Below are positions 25,384 through 34,281 of a stretch of 64,000 nt of DNA, piece by piece (the first letter of the stretch is position 1; each line of letters opens with the position of its first letter). Under the pieces are notes generated by a model, which was given only the letters and a program-made list of their open reading frames with translations, made no database searches and was not told where the DNA came from. The stretch covers positions 52,174-116,173 of the forward strand of contig CAJJNQ010000002.1 in the NCBI GenBank assembly GCA_905193155.1, in the 5' to 3' direction. Source of the stretch: an uncultured Christensenella sp. GTDB taxonomy: Bacteria > Bacillota > Clostridia > Christensenellales > UBA1750. A program made the position numbers and the translations under genes.

Positions 25384-26448
25384 ATGAGAATCGATAAACG
25401 CTTTTTTTCGCAGATAGAAACCGCTTTTTCCGCCGTGGGGCTGCCGCTTTCGGTCTACACGGCGACGGGAGAGCAGCTTTACCCGCCGAGCGAACAGGGC
25501 GTGCGTGAGGAAGAAATTCCCCATCTCGACTTTGCCGAAGGCATTGCGCGGATGGGATCGATGTGCTATCTGCGGCTGGATAATTTGAAGGGAATGGTGG
25601 TGGGCGCGCCCAATTATGTGCCCAACTGTGATCAGATCCTGAATATGGCGGGGATTTTGCTCAGCGCGATGGCGGGAAATCTGGATCACGGCATGGATCG
25701 GGACGAGGTACTGCGCCGCGTGCTGCTGGACGGCTTGAATGGCACGGAGCTGGAAACCCTTGCTGCCGAGCATGGCTTGGAAATGGATCGTGCCCGCTGC
25801 GCGGTGTTCTTCTATTGCGAGGGCGATGCCCGCGCGGTGGAAGAGACGCTGCACGAAGTGTTCTCCGGTTCCAACAGCGACCTTGTGGTGCGCCTGGACC
25901 GCAACAGTGTGGCGCTGCTGCGCGCGATGGATGGTTCCAACCACGACGAGCTGGAAGAACTGGTGCTCGCAGTGCTCGATACCGCGCGTGAGGTGACGGG
26001 CGGTCGCATCACGGCAGGCATCGGGGAAACGGAGCTCAGTTTGACGCAGATGGCCAAATCGCTGGGCGAGGCGCGCAGTGCAATGGAAATCGGCCGGGTT
26101 TACCGTCCGGGCAAGCGCGTTTATGCTTTCCGCAGCCTGCTGCTGGAACGCTTTATCTGCGAAATACCGCCGCAGATTGCGCAGCGGTATTATGATGCGC
26201 TGTTCAGCAAGCGCAACGCCCGCGTGTTCAATGAAGAAATGGTTCAGACCATCGATAAGTTCTTTGAGTGTCATCTGAACGTTTCGGAGGCTGCACGACA
26301 GCTTTATATCCACCGCAATACATTGGTTTATCGCTTGGACAAAGTCCAGCGCGCCACGGGGCTGGATCTGCGCGCCTTTGACGACGCGATTACCTTCAAG
26401 CTCCTGCGGATGCTCGGGCGTGTCAATGAAAACCCGCGTCCGGCTTAA
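25384..26448 (+). CDS. PucR/CdaR-type helix-turn-helix regulator
   Basis: A 354-residue regulator. The C-terminal PucR-type HTH is clear: LNVSEAARQLYIHRNTLVYRLDKVQ near residues 297-321. A GGDEF-like CdaR linker region (about 130-260) includes ITAGIGETELSLTQMAKSLGEARSAM. The N-terminal 120 residues look like a small sensor domain rather than the diacid-binding domain of CdaR. The gene directly follows the sugar ATPase terminator, so it may control sugar uptake, but that link is only positional. AGTGAGG precedes the start. No partner ligand can be named. Confidence 0.85.
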   Translation: MRIDKRFFSQIETAFSAVGLPLSVYTATGEQLYPPSEQGVREEEIPHLDFAEGIARMGSMCYLRLDNLKGMVVGAPNYVPNCDQILNMAGILLSAMAGNLDHGMDRDEVLRRVLLDGLNGTELETLAAEHGLEMDRARCAVFFYCEGDARAVEETLHEVFSGSNSDLVVRLDRNSVALLRAMDGSNHDELEELVLAVLDTAREVTGGRITAGIGETELSLTQMAKSLGEARSAMEIGRVYRPGKRVYAFRSLLLERFICEIPPQIAQRYYDALFSKRNARVFNEEMVQTIDKFFECHLNVSEAARQLYIHRNTLVYRLDKVQRATGLDLRAFDDAITFKLLRMLGRVNENPRPA

Positions 26449-26452
26449 AGGA

Positions 26453-26481
26453 TGGACAAAATGTGCGATTCGCTGTAAAAT
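26453..26481 (+). promoter_or_regulatory. Promoter of the CtpA-type protease gene
   Basis: TGGACA at 26453-26458, 17-bp spacer and TAAAAT at 26476-26481. Confidence 0.55.
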
Positions 26482-26537
26482 ACAGGGGAGCGGCTGCACG
26501 CCGTTCCCTATTTTATTAAGATGCGGAGGTTGAAATA

Positions 26538-27767
26538 ATGAAAAAAGCGCTGCCCATCATCGTCTATACGCTGGTGCTGGTGCTGGTAACGGGGATGATT
26601 GCTTCGGGCGCTACGCTGCTGGCCATTTCGGCGGCGCGGGTGGATCAGGGCGACACGGTCACGATTTCCCGTGACGAATACGCTACGCTGCAGAAATATA
26701 CAAAAATATCCAATATCATGACGCTGATCGAGGGGCGATACGTCATGGAGGATGTAGATGAGGATACGCTGATCGACAATGCGGCCGCCGGCATGGTGGC
26801 GCTGCTGGGCGATCCGTATTCCTTCTATATGTCGCCGGAGGCGATGGAATCCATGAACGAAAGCGATTCCGGCAAATATGTCGGCATCGGCGCAACCTTT
26901 ACCACCGATCCTACGGAAGGATGGATGGTGCTCACGCGCATCTATCCCAACAGCCCGGCGAGCGAATCCGACTTGCAGGTGGGCGATAAGCTCTACGCCG
27001 TCAACGGCACGGAGATTCAGGGCATGGATACCACCAGCGTCACCTCCATGGTGCGCGGCGACGAGGGCACGGACGTGACCCTGACGGTGCTGCGCGGTGA
27101 GGAAAAGGTGGAGGTCACCCTGACGCGCCGATCCGTGGATGTCGTGGATGTGGAATACAAGCTCACGGACGACGGCATCTTGAAGATCACGCTGTCGGCA
27201 TTTAACACCAATGCGGACAAAGCGTTTGAGGAAGCCATCAAGTTCGGCCAGAAAAACGACTGCAAGGGCATTTTGCTCGACCTGCGCGGCAACGGCGGCG
27301 GCGGGGACAACATCCTTCAGCCCATTGCGGATTTGCTCCTGCCCGAAGGATTGATCTTCTATACCGAGGATCACGACGGCAACCGTCAGGAGTATCGTTC
27401 TAACGCCTATAAAGTCGGCCTGCCCGTGGTGGTGCTCTGCGACGAGAACACCGCTTCCGCTTCCGAGGTGCTCATCGCGGCCTTGCAGGACTATAAGGCG
27501 GCCACCATTATGGGCACCACGACCTTCGGCAAGGCGATCGGACAGAGCACCTATACCGTTGCGGAGGATGGTTCCGGCCTGCACCTGACGACGGTGCGCG
27601 CTTATTCGCCGCTGGGCCGCAACTGGCACGGCGAAGGCTTGGAGCCGGATATCGTCGTCGAGCAGCCCGAAGAGCTCAAGAGCAACCCGCTGCTGCGCAC
27701 CGAGGAAAACGACGTGCAGTTCATCGAAGGCATGAAGCAGCTGCGCAGCATGATCGCAGGGGAATAG
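26538..27767 (+). CDS. S41 family C-terminal processing peptidase (CtpA/CtpB type)
   Basis: A 409-residue protease. A single N-terminal membrane helix (about residues 4-33) is followed by a helical region, a PDZ domain (about 110-190, with GIGATFTTDPTEGWMVLTR) and the S41 catalytic core. The Ser/Lys dyad is S307 in NTASASE and K332 in TFGKAIGQ, 25 residues apart as in Tsp and CtpB. The protein should face the outside of the membrane and cut substrates at their C-termini. In spore formers relatives of this family act in sporulation signalling; no such role is shown here. GGAGG precedes the ATG. Confidence 0.92.
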   Translation: MKKALPIIVYTLVLVLVTGMIASGATLLAISAARVDQGDTVTISRDEYATLQKYTKISNIMTLIEGRYVMEDVDEDTLIDNAAAGMVALLGDPYSFYMSPEAMESMNESDSGKYVGIGATFTTDPTEGWMVLTRIYPNSPASESDLQVGDKLYAVNGTEIQGMDTTSVTSMVRGDEGTDVTLTVLRGEEKVEVTLTRRSVDVVDVEYKLTDDGILKITLSAFNTNADKAFEEAIKFGQKNDCKGILLDLRGNGGGGDNILQPIADLLLPEGLIFYTEDHDGNRQEYRSNAYKVGLPVVVLCDENTASASEVLIAALQDYKAATIMGTTTFGKAIGQSTYTVAEDGSGLHLTTVRAYSPLGRNWHGEGLEPDIVVEQPEELKSNPLLRTEENDVQFIEGMKQLRSMIAGE

Positions 27768-27771
27768 ACCC

Positions 27772-28296
27772 ATGCGCCTGTTTCACGTCAGCGAGGAAGC
27801 GGATATTCGGCGCTTTGAGCCGCGCAGGCCGACGCGGGTTGATCTTGATCCCGAAGCCGGTCTGGTGTGGGCGATAGACGAAAAGCATCTGCCCAACTTT
27901 CTAGCGCCGCGGGATTGTCCGCGCGTGGCTTATTCCGTCCGCGAAGACACGACAACGGAGGATCGGGAGCGCTTTTTCACCTCGAAAAACGCTACTCACG
28001 CGCTGATTCTGGAACACGGCTGGCTGAACGCCTTGCGCAGCACGACGCTCTATCTGTATGAGTTCGATCCGGCGGGCTTCATCCTTCAGGACAGCGCGGC
28101 CGGGTACTACATCGCAACGACGACGCAGGTTCCGATCCGCCGCATCGTAGTCGACGACATTCCGGCGGAACTGGCGCGCCGCGAGGTGGAGCTGCGCTTT
28201 ACGGATTCGCTCTGGGATATCGCGGAGCGCATCCGGTCCTCCACGCTGGATTGGTCGCTGTGCCGCATGAGAAATGCAAGGCCCAAGCAAAAATGA
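27772..28296 (+). CDS. DUF6886-like protein of unknown function
   Basis: A 174-residue soluble protein that begins MRLFHVSEEADIRRFEPRRP and contains GLVWAIDEKHLPNFLAPRDCPRV. This resembles a family of uncharacterised Bacillota proteins (DUF6886) in which the opening strand HVSE and the VWAID segment are conserved. The fold may be related to ADP-ribosyltransferase-like DarT proteins because of the FHVSEE...F.PR opening, but I cannot support catalysis. It begins four bases after the protease stop, so the two are cotranscribed. Confidence 0.7.
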   Translation: MRLFHVSEEADIRRFEPRRPTRVDLDPEAGLVWAIDEKHLPNFLAPRDCPRVAYSVREDTTTEDRERFFTSKNATHALILEHGWLNALRSTTLYLYEFDPAGFILQDSAAGYYIATTTQVPIRRIVVDDIPAELARREVELRFTDSLWDIAERIRSSTLDWSLCRMRNARPKQK

Positions 28297-28299
28297 ATC

Positions 28300-28348
28300 A
28301 AAAAACCGTCCACGGCAGAAGAAAAGTTCTGCCGTGGACGGTTTTTTT
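28300..28348. terminator. Bidirectional terminator between DUF6886-like gene and spoVAE
   Basis: A perfect 21-bp stem pairs 28300-28320 with 28327-28347; its arms end in A6 and T6, so it terminates both converging transcripts. Confidence 0.95.
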
Positions 28349-28707
28349 CAGGATTTGGTTCTGGGGGTAAAGAGTACGCTGGCCAGATACCCGAAGGTCA
28401 CGGCGGCTGCGATGCCGCCCGCTGTTGCGGTTACGCCGCCGGTCAGCGCGCCGAGCAGCCCGTTTTGCTGCACGGCCTTCTGCGTCCCCATCGCCAGTGA
28501 GTAACCGAAACCCGTCAGCGGCACTGTTGCGCCCGCTCCTGCCCATTGCACCAGCGGCGCGTAAAGCCCCAATGCGGTCAGCACCACGCCGGCGGTGACG
28601 AAGAACACCAGGATGCGTGCCGAGGTCAGGTTGGTAAACAGAAGCAGTAACTGACCGATCATACAGATCAGTCCGCCGATCAGAAAAGCTTTGAGATACA
28701 TCGTCAT
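28348..28707 (-). CDS. spoVAE: Stage V sporulation protein AE (SpoVAE)
   Basis: A 119-residue integral membrane protein with three or four helices (LKAFLIGGLICMIGQ, ILVFFVTAGVVLTALGLYAPLVQ, VTATAGGIAAAVTFG). It belongs to the SpoVAC/SpoVAE family and resembles the upstream SpoVAC, sharing the GAGATVPLTGFG segment. SpoVA proteins form the inner-membrane channel that loads dipicolinic acid into the forespore and releases it in germination. Its ATG overlaps the spoVAD stop by four bases (ATGA). It is the last gene of the operon and ends inside the strong terminator. Confidence 0.92.
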   Translation of the reverse strand: MTMYLKAFLIGGLICMIGQLLLLFTNLTSARILVFFVTAGVVLTALGLYAPLVQWAGAGATVPLTGFGYSLAMGTQKAVQQNGLLGALTGGVTATAGGIAAAVTFGYLASVLFTPRTKS

Positions 28708-29726
28708 GGCATTACCTCCAGACTCACCGCGTGCGCCACGCCCGGTATGCTTTCGCCCTGCTGACTCATCGTGGGCGACATCAGTGCGCCCGTGGCCAGG
28801 AACAGCATTTTGCGAATCTCGCCCTTGAGCATCCGCCCGAGCAGCCAGCCGTTCAGGCTCACGGCGGAGCAGCCGCAGCCGCTGCCGCCGGAATGTACGT
28901 CCTGCGAAACATCGAAGATTTCGCACCCGCAGTCGATGTAGCGCTGATCCAGCTCGATGCCCTCCTTGCGGCAGAGCAGCTTCATCAGGTCGTAGCCCAC
29001 GCGCCCCAGATCGCCGGTGACGATCAGGTCGTAGTCCTCCGGGATGCGGTGCAGGTCGTCCAGATGGGATTTGAGCGTCTGCATCGCCGCCGGAGCCATG
29101 GCCGCGCCCATGTTGTTCGCGTCGGTCTGCTTTAAATCCCATACGCTGCCGATCGTGACCGATTCGATGCAGAGCGGGAGCGGGCTTTCCCGTCCCAGCA
29201 GCGTCGCGCCCGCGCCCGTGACCGTCCATTGCGCCGTGGGCGTGCGCTGATTGCCCAGCTCCAACGGAAAGCGATACTGTCGCTCCGCCGTGGAAAAGTG
29301 CGAACAGGTTGCGCAGAGCGCCGTATCCGCAAAGCCGCCGTCGATGAGCATTGCGCCCAGCAGCAGCGACTCCGCCATCGTGGAGCACGCGCCGTAAAGC
29401 CCCAGAAACGGGATGCCGAGCTGGCGCGCCGTATAGCCCGACGAGACGATCTGATTGAGCAGATCGCCGCCCAGGAACACATCCACGCCGTCGGCATAGA
29501 CCTTTGCTTTGGAAAGAGCGAGATCGGCCGCGCGTTCCAGCATTTTGGCCTCGGCGCGCTCCCAACTCTTTTGCCCCAGCGTATCGTCCGTAAACGTCTC
29601 GTCAAAGGTGTGTCCCAGCGGGCCGGATGCTTCCTTTTGTCCCGCGATGGACGCATAGCTCCGTATCCTTGGCCGCGAAGGGAGAACATAGCTGTGCGCG
29701 CCGCGCTTTTTGCCTGATCTATCCAT
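28704..29726 (-). CDS. spoVAD: Stage V sporulation protein AD (SpoVAD)
   Basis: A 340-residue protein with the thiolase-like fold used by SpoVAD to bind dipicolinic acid at the forespore membrane. Landmarks are FLGLYGACSTMAESLLLGAMLI, ALCATCSHFSTAERQYRFPLELGNQ (near residues 140-164) and the C-terminal SGCGCSAVSLNGW. Length matches the family (about 338). It starts three bases after the spoVAC stop and is coupled to spoVAE by an ATGA overlap. No membrane helix is predicted, in line with peripheral attachment through SpoVAC/E. Confidence 0.95.
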   Translation of the reverse strand: MDRSGKKRGAHSYVLPSRPRIRSYASIAGQKEASGPLGHTFDETFTDDTLGQKSWERAEAKMLERAADLALSKAKVYADGVDVFLGGDLLNQIVSSGYTARQLGIPFLGLYGACSTMAESLLLGAMLIDGGFADTALCATCSHFSTAERQYRFPLELGNQRTPTAQWTVTGAGATLLGRESPLPLCIESVTIGSVWDLKQTDANNMGAAMAPAAMQTLKSHLDDLHRIPEDYDLIVTGDLGRVGYDLMKLLCRKEGIELDQRYIDCGCEIFDVSQDVHSGGSGCGCSAVSLNGWLLGRMLKGEIRKMLFLATGALMSPTMSQQGESIPGVAHAVSLEVMP

Positions 29727-29728
29727 GC

Positions 29729-30196
29729 TTAATTGACCCCCATGCTTTGCAAGATAAAGTAAATCACGCCGTAAATCACCGAGGAAGCAATGCCGTAAAC
29801 CAGCACAGGCCCCGCCACGACAAACATCTTCGCGCCGACGCCGAGCACAAAGCCCTCGCGTTTGAATTCCATGGCAGGCGAGACGATGGAGTTGGCAAAG
29901 CCTGTGATGGGCACGATCGATCCCGCCCCCGCGAACTGACCGAGCTTGTCATAAACGCCCAGCCCCGTCAGCAGCGCGGAGAGAAAGATCAGCGCCGTGG
30001 AGGTCAGCGTTGATTCGGACGCTTTGTCCAGCAAAAGAAGATGCTCACCGATATCGTTGAGGCCCTGCCCCAGGCAGCAGATCAGACCGCCCACGACAAA
30101 AGCCTTGATCAGCGCGCCGAAAACCTCGCTGCGCGGGGAGACCTGCTTGACCAGTCGGTCATATTCCTGTTGGGCCGGCGTTTTTTGCTGTTTCAT
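29729..30196 (-). CDS. spoVAC: Stage V sporulation protein AC (SpoVAC)
   Basis: A 155-residue membrane protein. After a charged cytoplasmic start (MKQQKTPAQQEYDRLVKQVSPRS) come four helices; the SIVPITGFANSIVSPAMEFKREG segment is the SpoVAC signature. SpoVAC acts as a mechanosensitive channel component for dipicolinate movement in spores of B. subtilis. The start codon overlaps the stop of an upstream 52-residue gene (ATGA), so translation is coupled. Confidence 0.95.
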   Translation of the reverse strand: MKQQKTPAQQEYDRLVKQVSPRSEVFGALIKAFVVGGLICCLGQGLNDIGEHLLLLDKASESTLTSTALIFLSALLTGLGVYDKLGQFAGAGSIVPITGFANSIVSPAMEFKREGFVLGVGAKMFVVAGPVLVYGIASSVIYGVIYFILQSMGVN

Positions 30197-30351
30197 AAAC
30201 TAAATTCCTCCTTGTGCGGCGAGGTTTGTTCAATCAGCACCGCGTCGTGCATGACGGGGCGCGGCAAGCGCGGACGAATCACGCGCAGCCAGAGCAAATA
30301 GCCTGCTCCGGCCAGCAAAACCGCTGCAAGAAGTAGCTTGAGTAGGCGCAT
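30193..30351 (-). CDS. Small single-helix membrane protein heading the spoVA operon
   Basis: A 52-residue protein starting MRLLKLLLAAVLLAGAGYLLWL, a basic N-terminus and one hydrophobic helix (residues 5-22), followed by a basic and polar tail. GGGAGGGAG lies upstream of the ATG at good spacing, and its TGA overlaps the spoVAC start (ATGA), which strongly supports translation. It is not SpoVAA or SpoVAB, which are much larger. Its promoter region is shared with the divergent tex gene. A GCATG element about 17 bases from CAAGCTA on the minus strand (near 30402-30374) weakly resembles a SigG-type forespore promoter. Confidence 0.7.
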   Translation of the reverse strand: MRLLKLLLAAVLLAGAGYLLWLRVIRPRLPRPVMHDAVLIEQTSPHKEEFSL

Positions 30352-30390
30352 CCCGATTCTCCCTCCCGTCGGGGCTAGCTTGCCCGACGC

Positions 30391-30419
30391 TGGATTTTTC
30401 ATGCGGATTGCGCTACAAT
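30391..30419 (+). promoter_or_regulatory. tex promoter
   Basis: TGGATT at 30391-30396, 17-bp spacer and TACAAT at 30414-30419, 33 bases before the tex start. Confidence 0.5.
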
Positions 30420-30451
30420 AGTTTGGAAAACAGTCGCGGAGGGGATTCGCT

Positions 30452-32593
30452 TTGAATATTGTGGAAATGCTGGCGCAGGAAATGCACCTGAAGCCGGAAA
30501 ATGTCAAAAATGTCGTAGAGCTGATTGATGAGGGATGCACCATTCCGTTTATCGCGCGCTACCGCAAGGAGCGCACGGGTTCCATGGATGACCAGGTGCT
30601 GCGCCTGTTGAGCGAAAGATTGGAATATCTGCGTCAGCTGGAAGAACGCAAGGGCGAAATCGCCAAGGCACTGGGCGAGCAGGGGGTGCTGAGCGCAGAG
30701 CTGCAAAAAGCGCTGGATGCGGCGAAAACGCTGACCGAAGCGGAGGATATCTACCGCCCCTATCGCCCAAAGCGCCGCACGCGGGCCGCCATTGCACGGG
30801 AAAAGGGTTTGTCGCAGCTGGCGGAATCCATCAAGGAGCAGACGCTGGGCAACCCGAAGTTCTGGGCAAAAAATTATGTAACGGATGAAATGGACGAGGA
30901 CGCGGCGCTCAGCGGCGCACTCGATATCCTGGCGGAGGAGATCTCCGACGATGCAGCGGCGAGAAAGCAGCTGCGCGAGGTCTTGCAGCGCACCGCCGTG
31001 CTGCATACCGAAGCGGCCGATCCGGAAAAGCAATCGGTCTATACGATGTATTACGGCCGAACGGAGCCGCTGGCAAGGGTGCCTGCGCACCGCGCGCTGG
31101 CCATCAACCGCGGAGAAAAGGAGGGCTTTCTGCGCGTTTCGGTCGAGGCGGACGATGGACGGATGGAGGGCCTTCTGCGCCGCCGGTTCGTTAAGGCGAG
31201 CAACCCCAGTGCCCAGCTCGTGGGCAAGGCCTGCGACGACGCATTCGACCGCCTGATGATGCCTTCGCTCGAACGCGAGCTGCGCAATGATTTGACCGAA
31301 AGCGCGCAGGAACAGGCGATTTCCGTCTTTGCGTCCAACCTGCGCGCGCTGCTGCTTCAACCGCCGATGCGCGGGCGCGTCACGCTGGGGCTGGACCCGG
31401 CCTACCGCACCGGCTGCAAAATCGCCGTGGTTGACCCCACCGGCAAGGTGCTCGATACCGCCGTGGTCTATCCCACGCCGCCGCAGAAGCGCATCGAGGA
31501 TGCGGAGCGCACGCTGACCGCACTGATCCGCAGGCACGGGGTTACGGCCATCGCCATCGGCAACGGCACGGCTTCCCGCGAGACGGAGCAGTTCGTCTGC
31601 GGGCTGATCGAAAAGCTGGGCGGGGACATCGGCTATGTGATGGTGAGCGAGGCGGGTGCGTCGGTTTATTCAGCCTCGCCGCTGGCTGCGGCAGAATTCC
31701 CGCAGTACGACGTATCCCTGCGCTCGGCGGTGTCCATCGCGCGGCGCTTGCAGGATCCCCTTGCGGAGCTGATCAAGATCGATCCCAAGGCCATCGGTGT
31801 GGGGCAGTATCAGCACGATATGCCGCAGAAGCGCCTGGGACAGGCGCTGGACGGCGTGGTGGAGGACTGTGTCAATGCCGTGGGCGTGGATTTGAACACC
31901 GCCTCTTGCGAGCTGCTCAGCCGCGTTTCGGGGTTGAGCACCGCCGTGTCGCGCGGAATTGTATCCTATCGAGAGGAAAACGGCCCTTTCCGCAGCCGCA
32001 GAGAGTTGCTGAAGGTGCCGAAACTGGGCAAAAAGACCTTTGAGCAGTGCGCGGGCTTCCTGCGCATCGTGGGCGGTGAGGAGCCGCTGGACGGCACGGC
32101 CATTCACCCGGAGAGTTATGCGGCGGCGGGCGCGCTGCTTACGGCCTGCGGCTGCCGGAAAAAGGTGCAGAAGAACGGCTCTGTGCCCGGCATTCTGAAG
32201 GCGGCGGAGGAAAAGGGCTTTGCAGCGCTTTCGGCGGAGCTTGCCGTGGGCGAACCTACGCTGCGCGACATTGCGGCGGAGCTGGAGCGCCCCGGCCGCG
32301 ACCTGCGCGACGATCTGCCGCAGCCCGTGCTGCGCCGGGATGTGCTGTCCATGGCGGATTTGCAGGAGGGGATGGAATTGACCGGCACGGTGCGCAATGT
32401 GGTGGATTTTGGCGCGTTTGTGGACATCGGTGTGCATGAGGACAGGCTGGTGCACGTCAGCCAGTTCCCGACGCGTGTGAGCCATCCGTCGCAGGCGGTG
32501 CGCGTAGGCGATGTGGTCAAGGTGCGCGTGCTGAGCGTCGATCAGCAGAAAAAGCGTATCGCGCTGACTATGCGCCCAAAGGATGCGCTGTAA
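30452..32593 (+). CDS. tex: Tex-family RNA-binding transcription accessory protein
   Basis: A 713-residue Tex protein. The N-terminal helical region has the signature GCTIPFIARYRKERTGSMDDQ. A YqgF/RNase H-like domain follows (about 310-430, with LGLDPAYRTGCKIAVVD), then helix-hairpin-helix motifs near 480-560 (VDLNTASCELLSRVSGL) and a C-terminal S1 RNA-binding domain (VRNVVDFGAFVDIGVHEDRLVH, near 648-669). The start is TTG at 30452, supported by GCGGAGGGG nine bases before it; the first ATG is further in and would cut conserved residues. Tex homologues influence transcription and toxin expression. It is divergent from the spoVA operon. Confidence 0.93.
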   Translation: MNIVEMLAQEMHLKPENVKNVVELIDEGCTIPFIARYRKERTGSMDDQVLRLLSERLEYLRQLEERKGEIAKALGEQGVLSAELQKALDAAKTLTEAEDIYRPYRPKRRTRAAIAREKGLSQLAESIKEQTLGNPKFWAKNYVTDEMDEDAALSGALDILAEEISDDAAARKQLREVLQRTAVLHTEAADPEKQSVYTMYYGRTEPLARVPAHRALAINRGEKEGFLRVSVEADDGRMEGLLRRRFVKASNPSAQLVGKACDDAFDRLMMPSLERELRNDLTESAQEQAISVFASNLRALLLQPPMRGRVTLGLDPAYRTGCKIAVVDPTGKVLDTAVVYPTPPQKRIEDAERTLTALIRRHGVTAIAIGNGTASRETEQFVCGLIEKLGGDIGYVMVSEAGASVYSASPLAAAEFPQYDVSLRSAVSIARRLQDPLAELIKIDPKAIGVGQYQHDMPQKRLGQALDGVVEDCVNAVGVDLNTASCELLSRVSGLSTAVSRGIVSYREENGPFRSRRELLKVPKLGKKTFEQCAGFLRIVGGEEPLDGTAIHPESYAAAGALLTACGCRKKVQKNGSVPGILKAAEEKGFAALSAELAVGEPTLRDIAAELERPGRDLRDDLPQPVLRRDVLSMADLQEGMELTGTVRNVVDFGAFVDIGVHEDRLVHVSQFPTRVSHPSQAVRVGDVVKVRVLSVDQQKKRIALTMRPKDAL

Positions 32594-32594
32594 A

Positions 32595-32624
32595 TTGGCA
32601 TTTTCCTTCGGGCTGTGTTACAAT
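32595..32624 (+). promoter_or_regulatory. Promoter of the pentose kinase/araD/esterase operon
   Basis: TTGGCA at 32595-32600, 18-bp spacer and TACAAT at 32619-32624. It starts directly after the tex stop codon. Confidence 0.6.
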
Positions 32625-32676
32625 GAAATAGAAAGCAATAGACCGACCCTGCGAGGCGGGGGAAAGGGGAAATTAA

Positions 32677-34263
32677 ATGGATAAAAAGGAATGGATTGCA
32701 TCGGGCAAGGCTGTGCTGGGATTGGAGCTCGGCTCGACGCGCATCAAAGCGACGCTGATCGGGGAGGACTTTTCGCCCATTGCCTCCGGCAGCTACGGCT
32801 GGGAAAACCGCTATGAGGGCGGCTATTGGACCTACGGCCTGGACGAGGTCTGGACGGGCGTGCAGGCCGCGATCCGCGACCTCAAGCATGATGTGGAAAA
32901 GCAGTATGGCGCAAAGCTGACCAAGCTGCGCGCGATGGGCGTTTCCGCGATGATGCACGGCTATCTTGCCTTTGACAAAGAGGGCAAGCTGCTGGCGCCC
33001 TTCCGCACCTGGCGCAATACCACTACCGCGCGCGCCGCGGAGGAGCTGACCGGGCTTTTCGGCTTCAACATTCCGCAGAGATGGAGCATCGCGCACCTGT
33101 ATCAGGCGATGCTGGACGGCGAAGCGCACGTCAAGGATGCGGCGTATCTGACGACACTGGCGGGCTACGTCCATTGGAAGCTAACGGGTGAATTTGTGCT
33201 GGGAGTGGGTGACGCGTCGGGCATATTCCCCATTGACAGCGAAAAGAACGATTATAACGAAAAGATGCTGGCGCTCTTTGAGCAGCGCAGGCAGAGTATG
33301 GGCTATGACTGGGCGCTGCGCGGCCTGCTGCCCAAGATACTTGTCGCGGGCGCTCACGCGGGCAAGCTGACTGACGAGGGCGCGAAGCTGCTCGATCCCG
33401 ACGGTGAAATCGAAGCGGGCGTGCTGTTCTGCCCGCCGGAGGGTGATGCGGGCACCGGCATGGCGGCGACCAACGCTGTCGCGCCCCGCACCGGCAATGT
33501 CAGCGCGGGCACGAGCGTGTTTGCCATGGCTGTGCTGGAAAGGGAGCTCAAGGCGGTGCATCCCGAGATCGACATGGTGACCACGCCCTCCGGCGCGCCG
33601 GTGGCGATGGTGCACTGCAACAACTGCACCAACGAGATCAACGCCTGGGCGGAGGTGTTTGCGGGCTTTGCCAAGGCGGCGGGCGCGAACCTTTCGATGA
33701 ACGATATCTACGGCGCGATTTTCGGCAAGGCGCTGGAGGGTGCGGCGGACTGCGGCGGGCTGGTGACGGTGCCCTATCTTTCCGGCGAGCCGGTGGCGCA
33801 GCTGGAACAGGGCCGTCCGCTGATGGTGCGCACGCCGGAAGCGAAGCTCACGTTTGAAAACTTCGCGCGCATGCAGCTCTATGCCGCGGTTGCCACGCTG
33901 AAGATGGGCATGGATAAGCTCACCGTGGACGAAGGCGTGCAGCTTGACTCCATCAATGGCCACGGCGGTTTCTTTAAGACCGGCTCTTCCGGCCGTCAGG
34001 TGATGGCGGACGCGCTGAACGTCCCCGTCAATGTGATGAAAACCGCAGGTGAGGGCGGTCCCTGGGGCATGGCGCTGCTGGCAGCCTATATGGCGGACGA
34101 AACCGGCCTGAGCCTGGAAAAGTATCTCTCCGAGCGCGTCTTTGCTGGCAGCGAGTCGATTCAGGCGTTTCCGGATGCAGAAGGCGTCAAGGGCTTTGAA
34201 GAATACATCCGCGCCTTCAAGGCAGGGCTTGCCGTGGAGCGCATCGCGACCGAAGAGCTGTAA
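32677..34263 (+). CDS. FGGY-family carbohydrate kinase, probable ribulokinase-type
   Basis: A 528-residue sugar kinase of the actin-like ATPase superfamily. The phosphate loop reads LGLELGSTRIKATLI near residues 14-28, the second nucleotide motif is NVSAGTSVFAM, and LDSINGHGGFFKTG lies near residues 425-438. The gene directly precedes araD, which converts L-ribulose 5-phosphate, so phosphorylation of L-ribulose or a related ketopentose is the most likely reaction. It is not a close match to classical AraB or XylB, so the exact sugar is open. It is the first gene of an operon with araD and two esterases. Confidence 0.87.
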   Translation: MDKKEWIASGKAVLGLELGSTRIKATLIGEDFSPIASGSYGWENRYEGGYWTYGLDEVWTGVQAAIRDLKHDVEKQYGAKLTKLRAMGVSAMMHGYLAFDKEGKLLAPFRTWRNTTTARAAEELTGLFGFNIPQRWSIAHLYQAMLDGEAHVKDAAYLTTLAGYVHWKLTGEFVLGVGDASGIFPIDSEKNDYNEKMLALFEQRRQSMGYDWALRGLLPKILVAGAHAGKLTDEGAKLLDPDGEIEAGVLFCPPEGDAGTGMAATNAVAPRTGNVSAGTSVFAMAVLERELKAVHPEIDMVTTPSGAPVAMVHCNNCTNEINAWAEVFAGFAKAAGANLSMNDIYGAIFGKALEGAADCGGLVTVPYLSGEPVAQLEQGRPLMVRTPEAKLTFENFARMQLYAAVATLKMGMDKLTVDEGVQLDSINGHGGFFKTGSSGRQVMADALNVPVNVMKTAGEGGPWGMALLAAYMADETGLSLEKYLSERVFAGSESIQAFPDAEGVKGFEEYIRAFKAGLAVERIATEEL

Positions 34264-34281
34264 GCAAAAGGAGAAAAACGT

